Source of the DNA: Ruminococcus bovis
Lineage (GTDB): Bacteria > Bacillota > Clostridia > Oscillospirales > Acutalibacteraceae
DNA: 64,000 nucleotides
Assembly (NCBI RefSeq): GCF_005601135.1
Contig: NZ_CP039381.1
Coordinates: 1,175,941 to 1,239,940 of the forward strand
Direction: 5' to 3'
Notes under the pieces: generated by a model
Seen by the model: only the letters and a program-made list of their open reading frames with translations
Told to the model about the DNA's origin: nothing
Databases searched by the model: none
Translations under genes and position numbers: made by a program
Part shown: positions 51,718 through 60,645 of the stretch, one piece after another
How the letters are laid out: every line of letters begins with the position of its first letter
Numbering within the stretch: the first letter of the stretch is position 1

Positions 51718-53544
51718 GTGAGTAGAGATTTGGATGAACTAAATTATCTTGCCGATTTAGAAGATGACGACAACTTTGAGCCATCTGACTATAATACACA
51801 AGATATGCGTAATATAAATGAAAAAGTAAATCGTATTCTTTATGGTAAGAATGATGAACAGGCTAAAAACGAAAAGTCAGAAAATAAAGACTCTGACCAA
51901 GTAGATATTAGCAAAAAGGCAACAAAGCCTGAACATAAAGAAGAAAAGAAACCTGAACACAAAGAGAAAAAGGTAGAACATAAAGAGAAAAAAGAAAATA
52001 AAAAGCAAGAAGAAAAGAAAGAAAATGAGCCTTCTAACAGTAACCCTACCGAAGAATTAGTTGACATAACTAAAGCTCCTGAAAAGGTTGATGATGCTGA
52101 AGATGGAACAAAGAAACCAAAGAACAAAAAGGCTATTGTAGGTTCAATTATTGGTGCAGCAGTTGTACTTTGTGTTGTATTGGTGTTTGTTGTTCAAGGT
52201 GTTGTTTCTCCAAGTAACAATAATGTACAGCAGGAAACAACTACTTCCGAAACTAAGCCAACTGTAGCTATTACAAATGACAAAGGTGAATTTGTATTTG
52301 CAAAGGGTACTAAGGTCTCAGGTGTTGATATTGGTGGCTTAACAGTAGTACAGGCTAGAATTCTTCTAAAAAGTGAAGAAATTAAGTCTAGACCAAAGAT
52401 GAACATTACAGTTAATGTTGATGGCGAAGAAACAACATATACCGAAGATGACTTTACTTTTAAATATGATACTTCTACTGTTCTTGATGATGAAAAGATT
52501 ATCTCAAAGAGAATGGCTGACGGTACAACTTATCCAACAACAACTGATAGCAACGGTAATGAGTATGCTAAAGAACAGGTAATGAAGATTTCTGCCAGTC
52601 TAAACCAGTCATCTGTTGATAAGCTAATTAATAAGATTTACAAGAAATATAATGTAAAAGCAGAGGATGCAAAGGTAACTAAGTTTAACCCTGATTCAAG
52701 TCCTATGTTTACTTATGAAGAAGGTAAGTCAGGTCTTGAAGTAGATAAAGATGATTTACAGTCACAGATAAATTCAATTATCGAAAAAGGCAATGCTTCC
52801 GGTACATATACAGGTACAGTTACAGTTACAAGAAATGCAACTCAGCCTAAGTATGATGTTGCATTCCTAAAGAAAAATATGCAGTTACTTGCTGCTTGGG
52901 AAACATATTCAACAAATGATGCTAACGGTAATCAGAATATGAAAGTTTCTCTAAAGGCTTGTAACGGCAGTATTATTGACCCGGGTGAAACTTGGTCATT
53001 TAACGGTTGCACAGGCAACAGTAACGATACTTCTCTAGGCTATGCATCAGCAGGTGTTATTGTTGACGGTGACTTTACTGATGGTGTTGGTGGTGGTATC
53101 TGCCAGTCCAGTACAACAATTTATAATGCAGCAGTAAGAAGTAACCTAACTATTGCAGAGCGTTCACCTCATACTTATCCATCAGCATATGCTAAGAGTG
53201 GTTTTGATGCTGCTATTGACTATGGCAACCTTGACCTAAAGCTAAAGAACGATTCTAAGTATCAGGTATTCCTAGCTTGTTATATGGAGGGTACAACTCT
53301 TCATGCAGCATTCTACGGTATCAAGGATGATTCTTATGATGTAATTGATACATATAGTGAAAACTATGATATTCAGTCATCTTACTATAGAGCAAGATCA
53401 TATAGAATTTATAAGGATAGCAAGGGTAAAGAAATCAGCAGAGAAGAATTGCCAAGTTCATATTATAGTCTAAAGAATGGTGCATCTGTTCAGACACCTG
53501 ACAGTGGTGGTACAGACTATAAGCATGGTGGTCATGTAGAATAA
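51718..53544 (+). CDS. VanW-family membrane protein
   Basis: A 608-aa protein with a GTG start after AAGGAGAG. Cytosolic acidic/lysine-rich N-terminus with EHKE repeats (residues 60-105), one membrane helix (about 141-163), a YoaR/PG_binding_4-like domain (about 190-370), then VanW (CNGSIIDPGETWSFNGC through DGVGGGICQSSTTIYNAAV, about 415-480). VanW proteins lie outside the membrane and probably act on the cell wall; their reaction is unknown. The 274-bp gap before it holds no visible gene. Confidence 0.88.
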   Translation: MSRDLDELNYLADLEDDDNFEPSDYNTQDMRNINEKVNRILYGKNDEQAKNEKSENKDSDQVDISKKATKPEHKEEKKPEHKEKKVEHKEKKENKKQEEKKENEPSNSNPTEELVDITKAPEKVDDAEDGTKKPKNKKAIVGSIIGAAVVLCVVLVFVVQGVVSPSNNNVQQETTTSETKPTVAITNDKGEFVFAKGTKVSGVDIGGLTVVQARILLKSEEIKSRPKMNITVNVDGEETTYTEDDFTFKYDTSTVLDDEKIISKRMADGTTYPTTTDSNGNEYAKEQVMKISASLNQSSVDKLINKIYKKYNVKAEDAKVTKFNPDSSPMFTYEEGKSGLEVDKDDLQSQINSIIEKGNASGTYTGTVTVTRNATQPKYDVAFLKKNMQLLAAWETYSTNDANGNQNMKVSLKACNGSIIDPGETWSFNGCTGNSNDTSLGYASAGVIVDGDFTDGVGGGICQSSTTIYNAAVRSNLTIAERSPHTYPSAYAKSGFDAAIDYGNLDLKLKNDSKYQVFLACYMEGTTLHAAFYGIKDDSYDVIDTYSENYDIQSSYYRARSYRIYKDSKGKEISREELPSSYYSLKNGASVQTPDSGGTDYKHGGHVE

Positions 53545-53560
53545 AATACAGTTAAATTTT

Positions 53561-53590
53561 AAGGGAGTCCCAAAGACTCCCTTATTTTTA
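53561..53590 (+). terminator. terminator of the VanW gene
   Basis: AAGGGAGTC pairs with GACTCCCTT, followed by ATTTTTA. Confidence 0.85.
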
Positions 53591-53706
53591 TGAACAACTT
53601 AACAGAATATATTATGTTTGTTCACAGTCTTGTAATTTAGTTTGTATTTTTTGCATTATAAAGCCCTTAATTCTTTGTTTAAAGATACAAAATAACTGAA
53701 AGGTAC

Positions 53707-53734
53707 TGTACAAATTTATTCAATATGCTATAAT
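53707..53734 (+). promoter_or_regulatory. sas6 promoter
   Basis: Perfect TATAAT (53729-53734) with a weak TGTACA 16 bases upstream, 30 bases before the start codon. Confidence 0.5.
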
Positions 53735-53763
53735 TATTTACAGAAAATCTTTGGAGGGTAACT

Positions 53764-55956
53764 ATGAAACATATGAAAAGATATGTAAGCGTACTACTAA
53801 CACTTGCAATTATGCTAAGCTGTACATTAATCACAATGGGTTCAGTTTCAGCTGCTGAAGGTTCAAGAGCATATTTTGATAACTCAAAATACAATTGGGC
53901 ACAAGTTTATGTATATGCCTACGGTACAAAAGAAAATGCAAAATGGCCTGGTCAGTTAATGGAAAAAGGTGCAGATGGTCTTTATTCTATTGATTTTCCG
54001 GCTACATATAAATCAGAAAATGTGATTTTCAACAACGGCCTTGAAAAAGGCGAAGGTAAAGAACAATTTCCTGAAAATTCAGGTCTTAGCCTAAAGACAG
54101 GTGAATGTAAACTTTTAACTGCTGATTCTCAGTGGGTTGATTACGGTAAGATGGATGACCATGCTTATGGTTTTTCTTACACACCATCAGGTACTGCTTT
54201 CAGCAAAGATTACATTGAAGTAAAACTTGGTCTAAAGGGTAGCAAGACAGGTTCTTATTCTATTGACGGTTCAGCTAAGAAAACTTACGCTAACGGTGAT
54301 ACAATCAGAGTCGGTGAAGGTAAAATCGGTAACAGCACAATTAAACTAACTCTTACAACTAAGGGTAGTGATGCTGTTGAAACAACTCAAGAATATACAT
54401 TTAAGAAAACTTTTACATCAACTAAGACAACTTTCTCTGCTAAGTCAGACGGTCACACAACTGATGCAGAGGGTGGCTACTATGGTACAAACCCTAATAT
54501 GCAACTTGGTAAGTACAAGACAATTACAGTTGATGGTAAAACAGATGATTGGGATAGCTCAATGATTATTGCTCAGGGTGTTGCTAATGACGACCCAAGA
54601 GTATATATGCCATCTTCAATGCACGAACAACCTTGGGATGCATACGCACTATATGGTGCATGGGATGATGATAACCTATACTTTATGTGGGAAATGGCAA
54701 ACACAACTTATATTGTTTCACCAAGTGATAACTTTGCTGCATCAAACGAAGCAAGACCATGGAGAAACAGTATTCCAATGTACCTAGCACTTTCTATTGA
54801 CCCTGACAAACAGGCAACAGGTAAGGCAGTTGGTACAGATAAGTCAGGTGCTACATACACAAATCCATTTGTTTGGGGCTGTGACGGTGGTACTGCTAAA
54901 GACGGTGGTACATCATTCACAACACATATTGATACACTTGTAGCAATGGACTCTAACAATTCAAACGGTGGTGCATCAATCTTTAAGGCTGATACTAAGG
55001 ATACTGACGGCACATATATGTTTAACTATGACACAAGAATTCCTATTGGTGTTCGTTCATTCCAAGCACAGGACAACCAAAACGGCTTTAAGATTAAATA
55101 TGCTAATGGTACAAAGAGTGACTCAATTATCGGTGTAAACGGTGCAAAGGGTAGCCGTAAACTTGGCGACAACCTTGACCCTAACTCAAACTGGGTTGAC
55201 TTTAAGGACCTTGGCTACAAATCAGAATATGGTTACATCTATGAAGTAGCTATTCCACTAAAAACTCTAGGTATTGATAGAAACTATATTGAAACTAAGG
55301 GTATCGGTGCAATGCAGATTTTAACATACGGTACTTCCGGTATGGATACATTACCACATGACCCATCAATGCTAGACAATGCAAATGTTGAATATAGCTA
55401 TGACCCATCAACTTCTCACGAAAAGGAAGATATTGATAATATTACAGTACCACTAGCAAGAATGGGTGCTTTACTATCAGATACAGTTGTAAACGAAGCT
55501 CCTCTTGAAATTAACTGTGGTGCAGACAAAAACTCAGGTCAGGGTGTTGGTACTGCAATTACTCTACAGTCAGAAGCATATAACAATAAGGGTAATGTTT
55601 CTTACGAATTCTATGTAAATAACGAAAAGCTAACTAACACAACAACAAATACTGCTAAGTGGACACCATCAAAGGATGGTAGCTATTCACTAAAGTTTGT
55701 TGCTAAGGATTCTAACGGCAAAACTGTTGAGAAAACTATGCTATATACTGTTGGTGAAGCTAGTAGCGAAAAGCTATTAGGTGATGCTAATGGTGACGGT
55801 AAGGTAGATGTTAAGGACGCAACATTAATTCAGAAGTATGTTGTTCTAATGGCAGATATTGCTCCTGAAAACTTATCAGTTGCTGACTACAACAAAGACG
55901 GTAAAATTGATGTTAAGGATGCATCAGCTATCCAAAAGTCAGTACTTAACCTATAA
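53764..55956 (+). CDS. sas6: amylosome starch-binding protein, Sas6-type (CBM26-CBM74-dockerin)
   Basis: A 730-aa secreted protein. Signal peptide residues 1-30; CBM26 about 31-132 (AYFDNSKYNWAQVYVYAYG, AKWPGQLM); an Ig-like domain to about 220; CBM74 about 230-575 (DDPRVYMPSSMHEQPWDAYA and LYGAWDDDNLYFMWEM); second Ig-like domain to about 665; C-terminal type I dockerin with two repeats DANGDGKVDVKDAT and DYNKDGKIDVKDAS. This order is that of R. bromii Sas6, which binds granular starch and docks to a scaffoldin. No catalytic domain is present. The closing dockerin Asp/Asn loops would bind calcium. Confidence 0.88.
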   Translation: MKHMKRYVSVLLTLAIMLSCTLITMGSVSAAEGSRAYFDNSKYNWAQVYVYAYGTKENAKWPGQLMEKGADGLYSIDFPATYKSENVIFNNGLEKGEGKEQFPENSGLSLKTGECKLLTADSQWVDYGKMDDHAYGFSYTPSGTAFSKDYIEVKLGLKGSKTGSYSIDGSAKKTYANGDTIRVGEGKIGNSTIKLTLTTKGSDAVETTQEYTFKKTFTSTKTTFSAKSDGHTTDAEGGYYGTNPNMQLGKYKTITVDGKTDDWDSSMIIAQGVANDDPRVYMPSSMHEQPWDAYALYGAWDDDNLYFMWEMANTTYIVSPSDNFAASNEARPWRNSIPMYLALSIDPDKQATGKAVGTDKSGATYTNPFVWGCDGGTAKDGGTSFTTHIDTLVAMDSNNSNGGASIFKADTKDTDGTYMFNYDTRIPIGVRSFQAQDNQNGFKIKYANGTKSDSIIGVNGAKGSRKLGDNLDPNSNWVDFKDLGYKSEYGYIYEVAIPLKTLGIDRNYIETKGIGAMQILTYGTSGMDTLPHDPSMLDNANVEYSYDPSTSHEKEDIDNITVPLARMGALLSDTVVNEAPLEINCGADKNSGQGVGTAITLQSEAYNNKGNVSYEFYVNNEKLTNTTTNTAKWTPSKDGSYSLKFVAKDSNGKTVEKTMLYTVGEASSEKLLGDANGDGKVDVKDATLIQKYVVLMADIAPENLSVADYNKDGKIDVKDASAIQKSVLNL

Positions 55957-56013
55957 TTTAGTTAATAGATTTTGTTCATTAAAATTTTTTCTCCAGAAAA
56001 AAGAATATTTCAA

Positions 56014-56046
56014 GGAAAGAACTGTCGTTAGGCAGTTCTTTTCTTT
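56014..56046 (+). terminator. sas6 terminator
   Basis: AAAGAACTG pairs with CAGTTCTTT, followed by TCTTTTG. Confidence 0.75.
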
Positions 56047-56103
56047 TGTCATTTATGTACATTTAGTAAATTTTGTTCAGTCTTTATTTATAAATTATAA
56101 CTA

Positions 56104-56133
56104 TTGAAAAGATTTCTTATATAATAGTATAAT
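56104..56133 (+). promoter_or_regulatory. promoter of the secreted Fn3-like protein gene
   Basis: TTGAAA, 18-base spacer, TATAAT; a second TATAAT follows at about 56,139. Confidence 0.5.
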
Positions 56134-56160
56134 TGTAGTATAATATTGAGGAGGATATTT

Positions 56161-57402
56161 ATGAATAAAACTAAGAGATTGATTTCAATTCTAATGGCAA
56201 TAAGTATTGTTGTTAGCGTACTAATGGTAGGTTCTGTTTCAGCATCAGCAGTAACTGCTACTGCTATTAAGGATGTTCCTACATACAAAAGCAGAACTGC
56301 TTATATTGACAGTGTAAGAAAAGGCACAACTCAAGCATCAGACAGTTTTGTTGATACTTTTGAGAAAGTTTATTCTTTCACTTTAAAGGATAATGCAAAC
56401 TTTATGCTTAACTTTGGTTTTACTAATCATACACAGTATAACTGGGATGAAACGTATCTTGTTGAAGTTTATACTGACCCTAACTTGCTTTATAAGAAAG
56501 ATTTAAATGTAATTAAAAATGATAACAACAATGAAGCAATGTATGGTTTCTTAGGCAAAGGTACTTATTATGTAAAGGCGTATTACGAGAATAAGAAAGC
56601 TACTAAAGTAAGCAACAACTTCTTTATGTCACTAGGTCAAGTTAACAAAAACACTAAATTCACTACAGTTTCTTATGTAAGAACTAATAGCAACAAGACA
56701 GTTACATATAGACTAAATACTATAGATGATCCACAAACTGTTTATGTTCATACTTGTAACTATGGCAGAACAACAGGAACTACAACTAGAGTTTGTGGTA
56801 GCACAGTAACACTAAATGCTAAGAAGGAATTTAACTATACTTACAAAAATCAAGACCCTAATGCACATATGAGTATTTGGGTTAAAGATGTAAACGGTTA
56901 TGAGTCCGAAACATATGCTCTTTGCTTAAATAAGTATACTGCAACAGTAGTCGGTGTTAAAAATAAAGATTATACCGGCAAGAATGTTGGTCAAAGTGGC
57001 CTTTCTGTAAAGGCAGGTTATGATGCTGCAAGTTACAGACTAAGCTATAGAAATAACAAGAATGTAGGCACTGCAACAGTTTATATTAACGGTAGTGGTA
57101 CTACAATCGGTTCTGTTGCAAAGACATTTAGAATTGTACCTAGCAAAATCACTAAGGCAACTTCTAAAGTAAAGGGTAGCAAAGCTACTTTATCTTGGAG
57201 TAAGTCAAAGGGTGCTAAGAGATATGTTCTTCAGAAAAATGTTAAGGGCAAGTGGAAAAATGTAAAAACACTTTCTTCTACTTCTTACAAGTTAACAGTA
57301 TCTAAAGGCAAAACAACTTTCAGAGTTTACGGTACTGCAACAGTAAGCAAAAAGGCTTATAACGGCTATGGAAAAACATTCACAGTAAACAGAAAGAAAT
57401 AA
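56161..57402 (+). CDS. secreted protein with C-terminal Fn3-like domain
   Basis: 413 aa from MNKTKRLISI, with GAGGAGGA upstream. A signal peptide ends near SASAVTA (about residue 35). Residues 60-160 form a beta-rich domain, and about 330-413 are Fn3/Ig-like (KATSKVKGSKATLSWSKSKG). There is no dockerin and no sortase motif. It stands right after sas6, which suggests a surface or matrix role, but I do not recognise its N-terminal domain. Confidence 0.6.
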   Translation: MNKTKRLISILMAISIVVSVLMVGSVSASAVTATAIKDVPTYKSRTAYIDSVRKGTTQASDSFVDTFEKVYSFTLKDNANFMLNFGFTNHTQYNWDETYLVEVYTDPNLLYKKDLNVIKNDNNNEAMYGFLGKGTYYVKAYYENKKATKVSNNFFMSLGQVNKNTKFTTVSYVRTNSNKTVTYRLNTIDDPQTVYVHTCNYGRTTGTTTRVCGSTVTLNAKKEFNYTYKNQDPNAHMSIWVKDVNGYESETYALCLNKYTATVVGVKNKDYTGKNVGQSGLSVKAGYDAASYRLSYRNNKNVGTATVYINGSGTTIGSVAKTFRIVPSKITKATSKVKGSKATLSWSKSKGAKRYVLQKNVKGKWKNVKTLSSTSYKLTVSKGKTTFRVYGTATVSKKAYNGYGKTFTVNRKK

Positions 57403-57424
57403 TTTAAATTTAATAAAATAAAAG

Positions 57425-57459
57425 AACCTCTTTTGCACATAATAAGTGTAAAAGGGGTT
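57425..57459 (+). terminator. terminator hairpin overlapping the spoVAD ribosome site
   Basis: AACCTCTTTTGCAC pairs along its whole length with GTGTAAAAGGGGTT (G-T pairs included), then TTTTCTT. The only ribosome site for spoVAD, AAAAGGGG, lies in the 3' arm. Confidence 0.75.
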
Positions 57460-57465
57460 TTTCTT

Positions 57466-58476
57466 ATGATAAAAAGAGTTGGCTCATATACAGTAGAATT
57501 TATGCATCCACCAATAATAACAGGATACAGCTCAGTAGTTGGCAAGAAAGAGGCTGAAGGTCCTTTAGGAAAATATTTTGATAAGATTTTTTACGACTCA
57601 AGGGCTGGTCAACCTACTTGGGAAAAAGCAGAGGCTAAGTTTCAGCAAGAGGCCTTTATTGGTGCAATGACAAAAAGCAAAACACATCCGGAAGACATTG
57701 ACTTTGTTTTTGCAGGGGATTTATTAAATCAGCTTATAAGCTCCAGTTACTCAATGAGAAGTTTTAATATTCCTTACCTTGGTCAGTATGGTGCTTGTTC
57801 AACAATGGCTCAAGGAATAATTATGGCATCATTTACAGTAGGTGGTGGAAGTGCAAGAGAAACAGCAGTTGTAACTTCATCACATTTTTGTACAGCAGAA
57901 AGGCAGTACCGTTATCCTTTAGAATATGGTGGTGTAAGACCACAAACTGCTCAATGGACAGTAACAGGTTCAGGCTCTGTAATTGTCAGTAACGAGGGTA
58001 AAGGCATTGAAGTGGTAAATGCCACAGTAGGAAAAATTGTGGATAAAGGGATAAAGGATATAAACAATATGGGTGCTGCTATGGCACCGGCAGCTTACGA
58101 TACAATTTTGACCTATTTTAATGATACCAAGACCACACCTAAGGATTATGACAGAATTTTTACCGGTGACTTAGGTCAGGTAGGTTCGGAACTTTTACAT
58201 CAATTACTAAATGATGATGGTTATAACATTGATAGTATTCATAGGGATTGTGGACTGATGATTTTTGATAGGGATACCCAAGATGTTCATGCAGGTGGTT
58301 CAGGCTGTGGATGTGGTGCATCGGTACTGTGTGGCAAAATTTTAAAGGATATGGAAAAGGGTAAGTACAATAATGTATTGTTTATAGCTACAGGTGCATT
58401 GATGAGTCCAACTGCAAATCAGCAAGGAGAGAGTATCCCGGGAGTTGCACATCTGATACATTTAAAATGTCAATAG
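57466..58476 (+). CDS. spoVAD: stage V sporulation protein AD
   Basis: 336 aa from MIKRVGSYTVEFMHPPII. Thiolase-like fold with the family stretches YLGQYGACSTMAQGI, TSSHFCTAERQYRYPLEYGG and SGCGCGASVLCGKI. SpoVAD binds dipicolinic acid during uptake into the spore. The usual spoVAC and spoVAE neighbours are absent here. Confidence 0.92.
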   Translation: MIKRVGSYTVEFMHPPIITGYSSVVGKKEAEGPLGKYFDKIFYDSRAGQPTWEKAEAKFQQEAFIGAMTKSKTHPEDIDFVFAGDLLNQLISSSYSMRSFNIPYLGQYGACSTMAQGIIMASFTVGGGSARETAVVTSSHFCTAERQYRYPLEYGGVRPQTAQWTVTGSGSVIVSNEGKGIEVVNATVGKIVDKGIKDINNMGAAMAPAAYDTILTYFNDTKTTPKDYDRIFTGDLGQVGSELLHQLLNDDGYNIDSIHRDCGLMIFDRDTQDVHAGGSGCGCGASVLCGKILKDMEKGKYNNVLFIATGALMSPTANQQGESIPGVAHLIHLKCQ

Positions 58477-58486
58477 TAAATAGTAA

Positions 58487-58523
58487 CAACAAAAGTGCCT
58501 CTATAATAGGGGTGCTTTTGTTG
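58487..58523 (+). terminator. spoVAD terminator
   Basis: CAACAAAAGTGCCTC pairs fully (with G-T pairs) with GGGGTGCTTTTGTTG. Confidence 0.8.
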
Positions 58524-58569
58524 TTTATGTAAGAATTTTTAAATTTTTTGTTTTATTTTTGTAACTTCC

Positions 58570-58598
58570 TTGACAGAGGTATTATTACTAATTGTAAT
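58570..58598 (+). promoter_or_regulatory. promoter with a long leader before the 88-aa gene
   Basis: TTGACA, 17 bases, TGTAAT, about 260 bases before the start codon. I see no gene in the leader. Confidence 0.55.
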
Positions 58599-58865
58599 AT
58601 AATTATGTTGAAAACCATATGGAAATTGTTAATGTGAAAAACTTTCCTTGTAGAAAAATGCATTATTTTTAGAGTATTAGTGGATAACTTTAAGGGTTTT
58701 CCTAGTTGTCAACATAGTTTTCCACATAAATGTTAGTAAAATGTTAGTTTACTATTTGTATAATTGCAATTTTAATTGTTACAAAGAATTATCAAATTTG
58801 TTTTATTTTTGTTGATTACATACTAAAAATCAGGTCAAAAATATACATAGAAAGAGGGTTTTGCT

Positions 58866-59132
58866 ATGTTAAGAGGCATAAACAGACAAGTTCTTGAAAT
58901 TACAGAAACCAACAATATGTATTACGAAAAGGCATTGCTTGTGGTTCGTCCTGAATATACAGATGCTCAGAAAAATGTTTTGGAAAGAGAAGCAAAGTTA
59001 ATGCTAAGACGAATGTACCCACCATCAGCAATTAAAATAAAGTCTAAGATTATTTATTGGTCAATTAGGCTAGGCATTTCTGCCTTAATAGGTGGACTGG
59101 CTACTGCTATAATAATATTACTTTCTATGTAA
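58866..59132 (+). CDS. 88-aa single-span membrane protein
   Basis: Begins MLRGINRQVLEITETNNMYY, has a soluble alpha/beta part and one C-terminal helix (about residues 64-87). Similar small proteins occur in Ruminococcaceae; function unknown. Confidence 0.65.
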   Translation: MLRGINRQVLEITETNNMYYEKALLVVRPEYTDAQKNVLEREAKLMLRRMYPPSAIKIKSKIIYWSIRLGISALIGGLATAIIILLSM

Positions 59133-59184
59133 TCTTATACCTAAGCTATTCATATAATTTTATATAAATTATATGGAGGCTGTT

Positions 59185-59760
59185 ATGAAAGTTAAATTTT
59201 TTCGTAACCTTGAAATAGTAGGTGCTTTCTTTGTATTTTCTTTGGCATTTTTGTTGCACTATATTTATCAACTAACTGACGGTACGGTTTTTTCAATTCT
59301 CTTTGGTGCAGTTAATGAGTCTGTGTGGGAAAATACAAAAATATTTCTCATTGCATATGCTATTTGGGGACTTGTGGAGCTTTTGGTTTCTAATGTGTAT
59401 TTTAAGCCATTTGTTGTGGGCAAAGTCCTTGGCATTTACTTTATGGGATTTTTTATAATTATTATGCACTATTTGTTTTCACTTTTTGTTGGGGATAAAA
59501 TGGTCGGTGTTGATATTGCTATTGGCATTTTTGCAGTTATTTTTTCTCAGATTATTTCTTATAGGGTTGCTTTAAGTGATAAAAATTTCGGTGCTTACTT
59601 TATACCCTCATTATTTTTGTTGGGACTGTTCCTTATTGCGTATTTTTCCTTTACGGTTTTCCCACCACATATGGGACTTTTCAAAGATGAAACAACAGGC
59701 TTTTACGGAATTTTGCCGAATTATGTAGATAAAGGTGCAGCAGTTTTAAATAATCTGTAA
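59185..59760 (+). CDS. DUF6512-like integral membrane protein
   Basis: 191 aa from MKVKFFRNLE, behind ATGGAGG. Five to six membrane helices and the segment LFGAVNESVWENTKIF near residue 45. I recall it as a family of unknown function in Clostridia. Confidence 0.65.
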   Translation: MKVKFFRNLEIVGAFFVFSLAFLLHYIYQLTDGTVFSILFGAVNESVWENTKIFLIAYAIWGLVELLVSNVYFKPFVVGKVLGIYFMGFFIIIMHYLFSLFVGDKMVGVDIAIGIFAVIFSQIISYRVALSDKNFGAYFIPSLFLLGLFLIAYFSFTVFPPHMGLFKDETTGFYGILPNYVDKGAAVLNNL

Positions 59761-59872
59761 AACCCCATAATTATTTTAGTTTTTTTATGTTTTTGCTTTT
59801 ACTTAATTTCCTTTTGTGTTATACTTATTCTGTACAAATTACTAGAAAAGGTATAAACAAAAGGAATTTTTT

Positions 59873-60631
59873 ATGGAACAAAATAAACAGAATTTAGATA
59901 ATCAGAGAAATGATATAATTGCAGGTCGTAACCCTGTTATGGAGGCAATCCGTAGTGGCAGAAGTATTGAGTCAATCCTTGTTGCAAAAGGTGAAAGAAG
60001 TGGCTCAGTTGTTGCAATTATTGCAAAAGCAAAACAGAAGAATATTCCTGTTAAAGATGTTGACTCAAAAAAGCTGGATTTCTTAGCTAAAGGTGTAAAC
60101 CATCAGGGTATTGTTGCTCAATGTGCAGTAAAGGAATACAGTACACTTGAGGATATTTTTGCTTTAGCAGAAGAGAGAGGGGAAAGTCCTTTCATTATTG
60201 TTCTTGACAAGATAGAAGACCCACACAACCTAGGTGCTATTATTCGTACTGCAGAATGTGCCGGTGCTCATGGTGTAATTATTCCTGAAAGAAGAAGTGC
60301 AGGACTTTCTTATACAGTAGAGAAAACTTCTGCCGGTGCATTAGAATATATGCCGGTTGTAAGAGTTAAGAATATTTCAGCAGTACTCCAAAAGCTAAAG
60401 GATAAAGGTATTTGGGTTTATGGTGCTGATATGGACGGTGAACATTACAAGAAAGTTAATTTTGATGGTGCAGTTGCCCTAGTAATCGGTAATGAGGGTA
60501 AGGGTATCAGTCCACTTGTTGCAAAGGATTGTGATGTTATAGTTTCACTTCCTATGAAAGGCAAAATCAATTCTCTTAACGCTTCTGTTGCAGCAGGTAT
60601 TTTAATGTATGAAATAGCAGACAAAAGATAA
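59873..60631 (+). CDS. rlmB: 23S rRNA 2'-O-ribose methyltransferase
   Basis: A 252-aa SPOUT enzyme: substrate-binding N-terminus (GRNPVMEAIRSG), then motif 1 LDKIEDPHNLGAIIRTAECA, motif 2 VIGNEGKGISPLV and motif 3 SLPMKGKINSLNASVA of the knotted SAM site. It methylates a guanosine of 23S rRNA or a similar target. It is 14 bp from the next gene. Confidence 0.9.
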   Translation: MEQNKQNLDNQRNDIIAGRNPVMEAIRSGRSIESILVAKGERSGSVVAIIAKAKQKNIPVKDVDSKKLDFLAKGVNHQGIVAQCAVKEYSTLEDIFALAEERGESPFIIVLDKIEDPHNLGAIIRTAECAGAHGVIIPERRSAGLSYTVEKTSAGALEYMPVVRVKNISAVLQKLKDKGIWVYGADMDGEHYKKVNFDGAVALVIGNEGKGISPLVAKDCDVIVSLPMKGKINSLNASVAAGILMYEIADKR

Positions 60632-60645
60632 ATAGGAGAGAAACA

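Noticed and set aside
58680..58735. AGTGGATAAC and TTTTCCACAT resembling DnaA boxes in the leader of the 88-aa gene
   Set aside because: Each has a mismatch, there are only two, and no dnaA, dnaN or AT-rich unwinding element is near; not enough for an origin.
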